From DAOTTI01 sp034437795 (GTDB lineage: Bacteria; Chloroflexota; UBA11872; UBA12225), in the NCBI GenBank assembly GCA_034437795.1, contig DAOTTI010000023.1:1-32694 (forward strand): DNA of 32,694 nucleotides, in the 5' to 3' direction. The translations under genes were made by a program, and so were the position numbers. The notes beneath the pieces are model-generated. The model was not told where the DNA came from. It saw only the letters and a program-made list of their open reading frames with translations, and searched no databases. Positions within the stretch are counted from its first letter, which is position 1, and the number at the start of each line of letters is the position of its first letter. This document shows positions 21,823-28,573 of the stretch, in pieces.

Positions 21823-23694
21823 ATGGGTATGGCCACCACACGTTCCATACGTTCCATCTCTCGCACCGCGCGCGCTCAGGCGCTGGCGCTGGGCGTGCTG
21901 TTCGCTCTCCTGGTGGGTCTGCCGGCCCCGCCTCGCGCTGCGGCCGATGGGCCACCGGCCGGCGCGCCGTGGCCACAGTTCAAGCAGGGCGGTACCAAGG
22001 CCTCCCTGGCCACGGCCAGCGGCCCGTTCACCCCAGTTCAGGCGTGGCAGTTCGCCTTGGGCAATCCCATCATCCGCGGCCCGGTGATCGGCCCCGATGG
22101 GGTCATCTATGTGGGGACGGAGAACAACCGCATCCACGCCATCCGGAAGGACGGCACGTTCAAGTGGACCTTCGTCGTGGAGGGCGGCGGGACGCTGACC
22201 CACCCCATCGTCAACAGCCGCAACCAGGTCGTGGCCGGTACGGAGGCGGGGTTCGTCGTGGGCATCAAAGAAGATGGCACCCAGGCCTGGCTCTTCGATC
22301 TGGCGAGCGCGCCGTACTCGGACGGCCGGGTCCCCTTCCGTAGCCATCCCGCGCTCTCGCCCCTCTACCCCCATCTGCTCATCGGCGCGGATAACGGCAA
22401 CGTCTACGAGCTGGACGAAGGCGGCAGCTTCCGCGGGGTGCGCCGCGCCCGTGGACCCATCCGCGCCGGCGCGGCCGTGACGGGCGAGGGCACCCTGGTC
22501 TGGGCTTCCACCGACGAGCGGGCGGTCTACGGCGGGCTGGCGGCAGGGGGCGATAAGTGGCGCGTGTCCCTGGACGGCGACGTCAGCTCGACCCCCGCCG
22601 TCGGCGCGGACCACACCATCTACGTCGCCACCGAGGCCGGCAGCCTCTACGCCTTGACGCCCGCCACGGGGGCGCAGAGGTGGCGGGTGAAGATCGACAC
22701 GGCCAGGCCTCTGCGCAGCTCACCGGCGGTTGGCCCCGACGGCACGGTCTACATCGGCACGGATGAAGGCCGGCTGTTCGCGATCAGCCCGCAAGACGGG
22801 AGCGTCCGGTGGAGCTACGGGGCCCCGGGGGCGATCACTAACGCCCCTGCGGTGGGCGCGAACGGCCTGATCTACGTTGCCTCATCCGACGGCACGGTGG
22901 CCGTCCTCAATCCGCGCGATGGGACGGTGCGGGCGACGTTCCGGACCAACGGGCCAATTGACGGGTCGTCGCCCGCCATCGGGGCGGACGGCACCCTGTA
23001 TATCGGGTCACGAGACGGCCACCTCTATGCCCTGGTGGAGGGCGCTCCCACGCCAACTCCCGCTCCGGCGGCCACCCCCACCCCCGTTCCCGCCCTGCCG
23101 GCGACGCCAACGCCCGCGCCCCTGCCCACGGATCGGGTGGCGCCAGCGCCGGGCGCACTGTACTTTAGCGAGACCGGCCATAACGTGCGTGGCGCCTTCC
23201 TGACCTACTTCACCTCGCGAGGCGGGCTGGAGCAGTTCGGATTTCCGCGGACGGAAGAGATCGTCGAGGATGGGCGAACGGTGCAGTACTTCCAGCGGGC
23301 GCGGTTCGAGTGGTTCCCTGAGTTCGCCGGCACGCCGTATGAGGTGCAGCTGGGTCTGCTCGGGGACATGGTGACCGCGACGCGCCGCCCATTTCCGACA
23401 GGGACGCCGCCTGCGCCGGGGGAGGACGCCCGCTTCTTTCCTGAGGTAGGGCACACGGTGCGGGGTATCTTCCTGCGCTACTTTGATGAGCACGGTGGCC
23501 TGGACCGGTTCGGGTTCCCTATCTCGGAGGAACTGCGGGAGCAGAACGATGACGGCACCGGGCGCACCTATACGGTGCAGTACTTCCAGCGGGCGCGCCT
23601 GGAGCACCATCCGGAGCTGGCCGGCACGCCGTATGAGGTGCAGCTGGGTCTGCTCGGTGATGAGGTGCTTCGAGCGCGGGGCTGGCTGCGATAG
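21823..23694 (+). CDS. Exported PQQ-like beta-propeller with two C-terminal LGFP-like repeats
   Basis: The 623-residue secreted protein has a signal peptide (ALALGVLFALLVGLPAPP, cleavage near RAAA|DG). Residues ~50-410 form a propeller built of repeats such as SSPAVGPDGTVYIGTDEGRL and TPAVGADHTIYVATEAGSLY, which resemble PQQ/BamB blades but lack quinoprotein catalytic residues, so binding or scaffolding is likelier. A Pro/Thr/Ala linker (~411-446) leads to two ~70-residue modules (447-515, 538-623) sharing GH-x-VRG-xFL-xYF-x4-GGL-x-xFGFP and VQYFQRAR-x-E...AGTPYEVQLGLLGD. These modules are common on Chloroflexota surface proteins and may bind cell-wall polymer. Start ATG 21823 follows GAGGGAG. 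It has no close operon partner other than the lactonase 70 bp on. Confidence 0.88.
   Translation: MGMATTRSIRSISRTARAQALALGVLFALLVGLPAPPRAAADGPPAGAPWPQFKQGGTKASLATASGPFTPVQAWQFALGNPIIRGPVIGPDGVIYVGTENNRIHAIRKDGTFKWTFVVEGGGTLTHPIVNSRNQVVAGTEAGFVVGIKEDGTQAWLFDLASAPYSDGRVPFRSHPALSPLYPHLLIGADNGNVYELDEGGSFRGVRRARGPIRAGAAVTGEGTLVWASTDERAVYGGLAAGGDKWRVSLDGDVSSTPAVGADHTIYVATEAGSLYALTPATGAQRWRVKIDTARPLRSSPAVGPDGTVYIGTDEGRLFAISPQDGSVRWSYGAPGAITNAPAVGANGLIYVASSDGTVAVLNPRDGTVRATFRTNGPIDGSSPAIGADGTLYIGSRDGHLYALVEGAPTPTPAPAATPTPVPALPATPTPAPLPTDRVAPAPGALYFSETGHNVRGAFLTYFTSRGGLEQFGFPRTEEIVEDGRTVQYFQRARFEWFPEFAGTPYEVQLGLLGDMVTATRRPFPTGTPPAPGEDARFFPEVGHTVRGIFLRYFDEHGGLDRFGFPISEELREQNDDGTGRTYTVQYFQRARLEHHPELAGTPYEVQLGLLGDEVLRARGWLR
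23278..23657 (+). repeat. Intragenic duplication (294-bp offset) with identical DNA stretches
   Basis: Within the propeller gene, 23278-23303 and 23572-23597 (26 bp) and 23326-23363 and 23620-23657 (38 bp) are identical at the DNA level. The sequence between is diverged. The constant 294-bp offset marks the two C-terminal modules. Confidence 0.95.
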
Positions 23695-23750
23695 GCGGCA
23701 CGGCGGCCTCCCAGCCGCGTCTGGGCTGGTGCCGGAAGCGCCGCTGTTGC

Positions 23751-23756
23751 TATCCT
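23751..23756 (+). promoter_or_regulatory. Candidate -10 (TATCCT) of the lactonase gene
   Basis: TATCCT ends 10 bases before the ATG at 23766 with no Shine-Dalgarno, the same geometry as for the FHA and dprA genes. Confidence 0.35.
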
Positions 23757-23765
23757 GGTGGCGCC

Positions 23766-24845
23766 ATGCCACTGTACGTCTACGTTGGGGCCTACACCGG
23801 ACCCGGGCGGGCGGAGGGCATCTCCGTCTTCCAGATGAACGGCTCGACGGGCGCGCTGGCGCACGTGCAGACCCTTGCGGGCATCGAGAACCCGTCTTTC
23901 CTGGCGCTCCATCCGCAGCGCCCTTACCTCTACGCCGTAAACGAGGTAGCGAGCTACCAGGGCCAGCCCGGCGGGGCGGTAAGCGCCTTCGGCGTCGACA
24001 CGGCAACAGGCCGGCTGAGCCTGCTGAACCAGCAGGCCAGCCACGGCACGCTGCCCTGCCACCTGAGCCTGGACCCGTCGGGGGCGTTCGTGCTGGTGGC
24101 CAACTATGGCAGCGGCAGCCTGGCGGTGCTGCCCGTGCAGGAGGACGGGCGCCTGGGGCCGGCGACGGATGTGGTGCAGCACGCCGGCAGGGGGCCGCAT
24201 CCGCGCCGGCAGGAGGGCCCCCACGCCCACTTCATCACCCCTGATCCGGCCGGCGCCTTCATCCTGGCCTGCGACCTGGGCATCGATCGGATCATGATCT
24301 ATCGCCTGGACCACGCGCAGGGAAAGCTGGTGGCCAATGAGATCCCGTACGGGCAGGTGAGCTCCGGCGCGGGGCCCCGCCACCTGGCGTTCCATCCCAG
24401 CGGACGCTACGCGTACGTGATCAACGAGCTGGACTCGACGGTCTCCGCCTTCGCCTACGACGGCGCGCGTGGCGCGCTGCAGGTCATCCAGACCGTGTCC
24501 ACACTTCCCCCGGACTTCCACGGGGCGAACACCTGCGCCCACGTGCTGGTGCACGGCGGGGGCCGGTTCCTCTACGGGTCAAACCGCGGACACGACAGCA
24601 TCGCCATCTTTGCCATCGACCAGGATACGGGCAGGCTGAGCCCCGTCGGGCACGAGCCGACACGGGGGAGGACCCCGCGGAACTTCAACGTCGATCCATC
24701 GGGCGCCTTCTTGCTGGCCGCCAACCAGAACTCCAACAGCATCGTCACGTTCCGCATCGACCCGGTTTCGGGCCGGCTCGCTGCGGCCGGACCGGTCACG
24801 GAGTCGCCCGCCCCCGTCTGCATCCAGTTCGGCCAGTTCGAATAA
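23766..24845 (+). CDS. Lactonase-family beta-propeller (6-phosphogluconolactonase type)
   Basis: The 359-residue cytosolic seven-bladed propeller of the YbhE/Pgl family has YVYVGAYT at the N-terminus, then NPSFLALHPQRPYLYAVNE, GTLPCHLSLDPSGAFVLVAN, GPRHLAFHPSGRYAYVINE and PRNFNVDPSGAFLLAANQNS. PHAHF...D and R/H positions of the YbhE-type active site are present by appearance. Proven members hydrolyse 6-phosphogluconolactone in the oxidative pentose-phosphate route; others act on other sugar lactones. No other pentose-phosphate gene is adjacent, so the role is tentative and no symbol is given. A GTTCAAG heptamer array begins 5 bp after the stop. Confidence 0.9.
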   Translation: MPLYVYVGAYTGPGRAEGISVFQMNGSTGALAHVQTLAGIENPSFLALHPQRPYLYAVNEVASYQGQPGGAVSAFGVDTATGRLSLLNQQASHGTLPCHLSLDPSGAFVLVANYGSGSLAVLPVQEDGRLGPATDVVQHAGRGPHPRRQEGPHAHFITPDPAGAFILACDLGIDRIMIYRLDHAQGKLVANEIPYGQVSSGAGPRHLAFHPSGRYAYVINELDSTVSAFAYDGARGALQVIQTVSTLPPDFHGANTCAHVLVHGGGRFLYGSNRGHDSIAIFAIDQDTGRLSPVGHEPTRGRTPRNFNVDPSGAFLLAANQNSNSIVTFRIDPVSGRLAAAGPVTESPAPVCIQFGQFE

Positions 24846-24849
24846 GACG

Positions 24850-24891
24850 GTTCAAAGTTCAAAGTTTAAGGTTCAAGGTTCAAGGTTCAAG
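24850..24891. repeat. Heptamer tandem array, GTTCAAG type (6 units)
   Basis: Units GTTCAAA, GTTCAAA, GTTTAAG and GTTCAAG three times, followed by a decayed GTTGGGG. Same motif and period as the array at 2846-2901, 22 kb away, and also directly after a gene's stop codon. It sits between the convergent lactonase and rtcB genes. Confidence 0.95.
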
Positions 24892-24947
24892 GTTGGGGCA
24901 GTGCCGGCTGCGTGACGAGGGGTGCCCGCAGGGTGGCCGGCGGCGCC

Positions 24948-26429
24948 TTACCCCTTGATCACGCCGATGGGGCGCATGCGGGCCACGGCGCGGCAGAGGC
25001 CGGCGCGGACGAGGACGTCAACGACGTTCTTCACGTCCTTGTAGGCCTCGCTGGCCTCCTCGGCCAGGTTGGCCTTGCTCTGGGCGCGGACGATAATGCC
25101 CTGGCTGGCCAGGCGCTGAGTGAGGTCCACGCCGCGCAGCAGCTTCTTGGCGCCGTGGCGGCTCTGGACGCGGCCGGCTCCATGGCAGGTGGAGCCCCAG
25201 GTCTCCTGCATCGCCCGCGGCTCGCCGACGAGGATGTAGGAGTAGCGCCCCATGTCGCCGGGCACCAGCACCGGCTGGCCAACGGCACGGTACTTGGCGG
25301 GCACATCGGGGTGGCCGGCGGGGAAGGCGCGGGTGGCTCCCTTGCGATGCACGCACAGCTCCCGCTCTACGCCGTCGACCGCATGGCGCTCGATCTTGGC
25401 GATGTTGTGGGCCACGTCGTAGAGCACGTCCAGGCCGAGGTCGGCCTCGCGCCGCTTCGTCACGCGGGCAAAGGTCTGGCGCACGCGGTGGGTGATCACC
25501 TGGCGGTTGGCGAAGGCGTAGTTGGCCGCGGCGGCCATGGCCGCCAGATAGCTCTGCCCCGCCGCCGAACGCACGGGGGCGCAGGCCAGCTGCCGGTCGG
25601 GGAGCTTGATGCTGAGACGGCGCGTCTCGGCCTCCATTCGGGCCAGGTAATCCTGGCAGACCTGGTGGCCGAACCCCCGCGAGCCGGTGTGCAGGAAGAC
25701 GGTGACCTGGCCGCGGCGCAGCCCGAAGGCTGTAGCCACGTGCTCATCGAACACGTCCTCCACCACCTGGACTTCCAGGAAGTGATTGCCGGAGCCGAGC
25801 GTGCCCAGCTGGTGCTCGCCCCGTCTGCGGACCCGATCGCTGACCATAGCCGGATCAGCGCCCGGAATGCACCCGCCGGACTCGATGGCCTCCAGGTCCT
25901 GCGGGCGCCCGTAGCCGTGCTGCACCGCCCAGGCCGCGCCGCGGCGCATGACCTCGTCCAGGTCGCGCGTCGTAAGGCCGACCCCGCCGCCATGCCCCAG
26001 CCCTGAGGGAACGTCACGGAAGAGCTGGGTGACCAACTGCTCGAGGATCGGCCGCACGTCTTGCTCGGTGAGCGTGGTCAGGATCACGCGCGTCCCGCAG
26101 TTGATGTCGAACCCCACGCCACCCGGCGAGACGACGCCGTCCTCGACGCGCATCGCCGCCACGCCGCCGATAGGGAAGCCGTACCCCCAGTGCATGTCCG
26201 GCATGGCGATGGAGCGGCCGACAATGCCCGGCAGGAAGGCGACGTTCGCCACCTGCTCCAGGGACTGGTCGCCCTCCACCAGGTCGAGCAGCTCCTCGTC
26301 GGCGTAGACCAGGCCGGGGACGCGCATGCCCGGCTTATAGGTCATCGGGAGCTCCCAGCGGACCTCATCGATGCGCTTCAGCACCGAGCGCCAGGACAGC
26401 GCTCGTGCTGCGGGTGCTACGGCAGCCAT
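24948..26429 (-). CDS. rtcB: RNA-splicing ligase RtcB (3'-phosphate/5'-OH ligase)
   Basis: The 493-residue ligase joins RNA 2',3'-cyclic-phosphate or 3'-phosphate ends to 5'-OH ends using GTP and Mn2+. Every active-site residue known from the Pyrococcus enzyme has a match: D108 and C111 in GFDINCG, N215 and H216 in GSGNHFLE, H247 in LHTGSRG, H341 in VAHN, and H416 in TCHGAGR, the residue that becomes guanylylated. No intein is present. Start ATG 26429 has GGAGGAGG 7 nt upstream and is preferred over the longer upstream frame. Archease, its activator, is encoded upstream on the same strand across a 164-bp repeat-bearing gap. No RtcA or RtcR is present in the window, so E. coli-style RtcR control is unlikely. 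Confidence 0.97.
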   Translation of the reverse strand: MAAVAPAARALSWRSVLKRIDEVRWELPMTYKPGMRVPGLVYADEELLDLVEGDQSLEQVANVAFLPGIVGRSIAMPDMHWGYGFPIGGVAAMRVEDGVVSPGGVGFDINCGTRVILTTLTEQDVRPILEQLVTQLFRDVPSGLGHGGGVGLTTRDLDEVMRRGAAWAVQHGYGRPQDLEAIESGGCIPGADPAMVSDRVRRRGEHQLGTLGSGNHFLEVQVVEDVFDEHVATAFGLRRGQVTVFLHTGSRGFGHQVCQDYLARMEAETRRLSIKLPDRQLACAPVRSAAGQSYLAAMAAAANYAFANRQVITHRVRQTFARVTKRREADLGLDVLYDVAHNIAKIERHAVDGVERELCVHRKGATRAFPAGHPDVPAKYRAVGQPVLVPGDMGRYSYILVGEPRAMQETWGSTCHGAGRVQSRHGAKKLLRGVDLTQRLASQGIIVRAQSKANLAEEASEAYKDVKNVVDVLVRAGLCRAVARMRPIGVIKG

Positions 26430-26441
26430 CGTCGTTCCTCC

Positions 26442-26459
26442 TCCACGAACTCCACGAAC
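26442..26459 (-). repeat. 9-bp tandem pair adjoining the rtcB ribosome site
   Basis: On the minus strand GTTCGTGGA occurs twice head to tail and runs into GGAGG, so the Shine-Dalgarno is formed at the array edge, as at infA. A 15-codon frame (MRFVEFVEEERRWLP) starts at 26464 and overlaps the rtcB start; it is most likely a by-product. Confidence 0.65.
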
Positions 26460-26556
26460 CGCATCTTGGAGTGACCACCTCTGTGTCCGGCTCAATCGCT
26501 GGGCAGGGCGCTTGCCCCGCCTTCATACATCGCATCCTGGAGTGACCATCTCCGTG
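26460..26556. repeat. 26-bp direct repeat in the archease-rtcB gap
   Basis: 26460-26485 and 26531-26556 match except for three transitions (CGCATC, T or C, TGGAGTGACCA, then C or T and CTC). The period is 71 bp. It may hold a regulatory site used twice between the two genes or be mere duplication. Confidence 0.85.
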
Positions 26557-26593
26557 CGCGGCCGTTAAACAGGCGCGCGGGAGCGCGCCCCGC

Positions 26594-27007
26594 CTAGACG
26601 TCCAGCGTTACCGTCACCAGGCACCGTTCATCCTCCTGGCGCACCTGCAAGAGGTGCCGTGTGATGCCTTTGACGATCAGCCCGCCTTCGTGGCGCGCCG
26701 GATCGAACGGTTCGCCCCCGGCACGGCCGGTGAGGTGGCGGGTCTCCAGCCGCTCGATCTGGAACGCGCTGAAGACGAGCGATTCGGTATCGGTCAGATA
26801 GTTCAGCTCGGTCAGCCAGCCGAGCAGAAGATCCTCCAGGCCGTCGCCCTCTACCTCGATAGTACGCCATTCCCGCGCCTCGATGGTGCCCTGAGGCACA
26901 ATGACCGCATACATGGCGGCGGCGGCGTCCTCGAAGGCTCGGGCGCAGCAGGCGCCCTCCGCCTCCACGATCACATCTGCTGTGTGCTCCACCAGACGGT
27001 ACGGCAT
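26594..27007 (-). CDS. Archease (RtcB-activating protein)
   Basis: The 137-residue protein is full length for archease. Blocks are YRLVEHTADV (N-terminal metal/active region), EDLLLGWLTELNYLTDTE (the conserved acidic WL-E-L-Y-D stretch), LIVKGITRH and the closing LVTVTLDV. Archease speeds RtcB guanylylation and gives multiple turnover by binding metals near the RtcB active site. It is upstream of rtcB on the same strand, the usual operon order. The start at ATG 27007 lacks a clear Shine-Dalgarno. GATCH-type alternatives do not fit. Confidence 0.95.
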   Translation of the reverse strand: MPYRLVEHTADVIVEAEGACCARAFEDAAAAMYAVIVPQGTIEAREWRTIEVEGDGLEDLLLGWLTELNYLTDTESLVFSAFQIERLETRHLTGRAGGEPFDPARHEGGLIVKGITRHLLQVRQEDERCLVTVTLDV

Positions 27008-27164
27008 CGCTCATGCAGGCCCGCGCGGCGCGCCACCGCGTGCCAGTTGCGCCTCAGTTGTTTAAACCCTCATAAACCGTGCCATGCCCCGCACGCGGAC
27101 GCAACGGTATCGGTCGCCGCCAGGCAATATCGACTGCCCATGACATACCAATCCCCAGGTGAGC

Positions 27165-27201
27165 GCTCATCCAGGATCCATGGTGCGCTCACTGGATGAG
27201 C
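27165..27201. repeat. 10-bp inverted repeat in the gap upstream of archease
   Basis: GCTCATCCAG (27165-27174) and CTGGATGAGC (27192-27201) enclose 17 nt. The 281-bp gap 27008-27288 is less GC-rich than its surroundings and is otherwise empty. It may be an operator or terminator; no T-run. Confidence 0.4.
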
Positions 27202-27288
27202 CGCGCATGCGAACCTTGACCAGCGAATGGGTAAATAAGCACCTGCGCCGCCATGCCGGCGCAGGTGGTCGCGCGGGGCGAGCTGCCG

Positions 27289-27444
27289 TCACGTGGGGAA
27301 GAGCAGACGCAGGACCACGCCGAGCAGCACCAGCAGGACGATCACCCCGATGATCAGGGCGATCAGCCATCCTGCGCCGGCTCCGGCGGCCGCCGCGGTA
27401 TCACGGTCCTCTTCTCGCGGCGGATCGCCGCTCGCCTGGCTCAC
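27289..27444 (-). CDS. Small single-pass membrane protein, 51 residues
   Basis: GTG 27444 is preceded by GGGAGG at 10 nt. The product has a polar charged N-terminus (QASGDPPREEDRDT), an Ala/Gly hinge and one strong membrane helix (about 26-48, WLIALIIGVIVLLVLLGVVL) ending LRLLFPT. An upstream ATG in the same frame lies at 27495 but has no ribosome site. Function is unknown; small proteins of this type often modulate membrane complexes. No coupled neighbour is apparent. Confidence 0.55.
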   Translation of the reverse strand: MSQASGDPPREEDRDTAAAAGAGAGWLIALIIGVIVLLVLLGVVLRLLFPT

Positions 27445-27626
27445 GTGCGTTTGGCCTCCCTTCGGTCCTCGGACGGTGCAGCTTGCGTGCCGCACACGTG
27501 AGGCCGGTCGTCCCTGCGCTGGGCGGAAGCCGGCTGCGCTGGAGAGCCTGCGTGAGCGGGCTTCGTGCCCATATAGCGGACCGCTTCAACGGCCGGAAAG
27601 CGCGGCCCGTGCGCCGCACGGCGGCC

Positions 27627-28226
27627 CTACGTGGGACCCGTGCCCGCGTCTGCAAGCGCCTGCGGGGCGAAGGCCGGTACCGGCGGGTCCGCCGGCTCAT
27701 CCGGCGGGAGCGCGTCCGGCGGGCCGTCCGTCCGCTCTGGACTGAGCGCCTGACCCGACGGGGCGGCAGCGGCGCGGGGGGACGCCGCGTGCAGCGGGTC
27801 GGCAGTCTCCTCGGGGCCGAGCACGAGCAGCAGGCCATCCTGGCCAAGCAGGCGGTGCTGGCCGAAGGCGATCGGGCAGTAGAGCTGGTAGACGCCCGGC
27901 GCGTCAAGCTGGAGATCCAGATACGCCGTCTGGCTGCTGCCGATGGCGTCCGTTTCCACGTAGAGCCCGGCGCCTTCGATGGCCAGGGCGTGCGCGATTG
28001 CGCCTCCGTTCACGACCGCAAAGCGCTCCGGCTGGCCCGCAGGGATGGAAATCTGGGCCGGCTCGAGCGCCCACTCGGTGAGGAGGAGGGGGATCTCGGC
28101 GGGGGCGGCGTCCTGCGCGAGGACAGGCAAGGGGGCAGCGAGCAGGGCGGCCAGCGCTCGGAGCGCCGGCCCCAGGGCGCGCCTGAGCGCCGCAGATCGG
28201 GCGGGGTGGAGGGCGCTAATTGACAA
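27627..28226 (-). CDS. Exported cupredoxin-like protein
   Basis: With the TTG at 28226 the protein has 199 residues: a signal peptide (RRALGPALRALAALLAAPLP, cleavage likely VLA|QD), a cupredoxin-like beta domain (about 45-140), then a Pro/Ala/Asp-rich tail. Candidate type-1 copper ligands are H79 (IAHAL), C117 (LYCPIAFG) and H124 (GQHR); the axial Met position is Gln (LLGQDG, Q129), as in stellacyanins. Spacing C-x6-H is longer than usual, so copper binding is likely but unproven. The TTG overlaps the upstream HTH gene by 11 nt, suggesting coupling; no ATG/GTG in frame gives a sensible signal peptide. Confidence 0.65.
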   Translation of the reverse strand: MSISALHPARSAALRRALGPALRALAALLAAPLPVLAQDAAPAEIPLLLTEWALEPAQISIPAGQPERFAVVNGGAIAHALAIEGAGLYVETDAIGSSQTAYLDLQLDAPGVYQLYCPIAFGQHRLLGQDGLLLVLGPEETADPLHAASPRAAAAPSGQALSPERTDGPPDALPPDEPADPPVPAFAPQALADAGTGPT

Positions 28227-28470
28227 ACGGGATCCAGTCCTCGGCGCGAGGGACGTCGCTCGGGCGCGGCGGGGCCGCCTCGCTGCTGGGGCGCAGCTGG
28301 AGGAGGCGCTCGACATCCTGGCGCCGGTAGAGCCGGCGGCGGCGGATGCCCTGCCGGTAGCTGGGCAGCAGGCCGCGGCTGACGTAGGCATAGAGCGTCG
28401 CCGCCTTCACGCCCATGAGGCTGCAGGCCTCGTCCGCCGTCAGATACTCCTCGCCGTTCAGGTTGATCAC
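28216..28470 (-). CDS. Excisionase/MerR-type HTH DNA-binding protein
   Basis: The 84-residue protein has a winged-HTH fold: EYLTADEACSLMGVKAATLY, AYVSRGLLPSYRQG and RRRRLYRRQDVERLLQLR. The module strongly resembles the N-terminal HTH fused to some citrate synthases (TAxEAxxxLGVxxATLYAYVSRGL). Here it is free-standing and divergent from a DRE-TIM acyltransferase gene, a likely regulatory target. Start GTG 28470 is preferred over ATG 28494 because a TATAGT at 28481-28486 lies between them, 11 nt before the GTG. It ends inside the cupredoxin start. Confidence 0.8.
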   Translation of the reverse strand: MINLNGEEYLTADEACSLMGVKAATLYAYVSRGLLPSYRQGIRRRRLYRRQDVERLLQLRPSSEAAPPRPSDVPRAEDWIPFVN

Positions 28471-28480
28471 GGTAGTTTCA

Positions 28481-28486
28481 ACTATA
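28481..28486 (-). promoter_or_regulatory. Candidate -10 (TATAGT) of the HTH gene
   Basis: On the minus strand TATAGT ends 11 nt before GTG 28470. It is the boundary of an AT-richer divergent promoter region (28490-28560); a TATCAT at 28547-28552 points the other way toward the DRE-TIM gene. Confidence 0.45.
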
Positions 28487-28573
28487 GCGCGCATCGAGCG
28501 CCTGCCCGCTGGCAGCCTCGATCCAGTGAAATCAATGCAAATATCGTATCATCCAGTTGAGTGAGGTGCCGCC

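Noticed and set aside
26441..26464. 15-codon leader peptide MRFVEFVEEERRWLP before rtcB
   Set aside because: It has no ribosome site of its own and is the reading of the 9-bp repeat pair; kept only as a note in the repeat entry.
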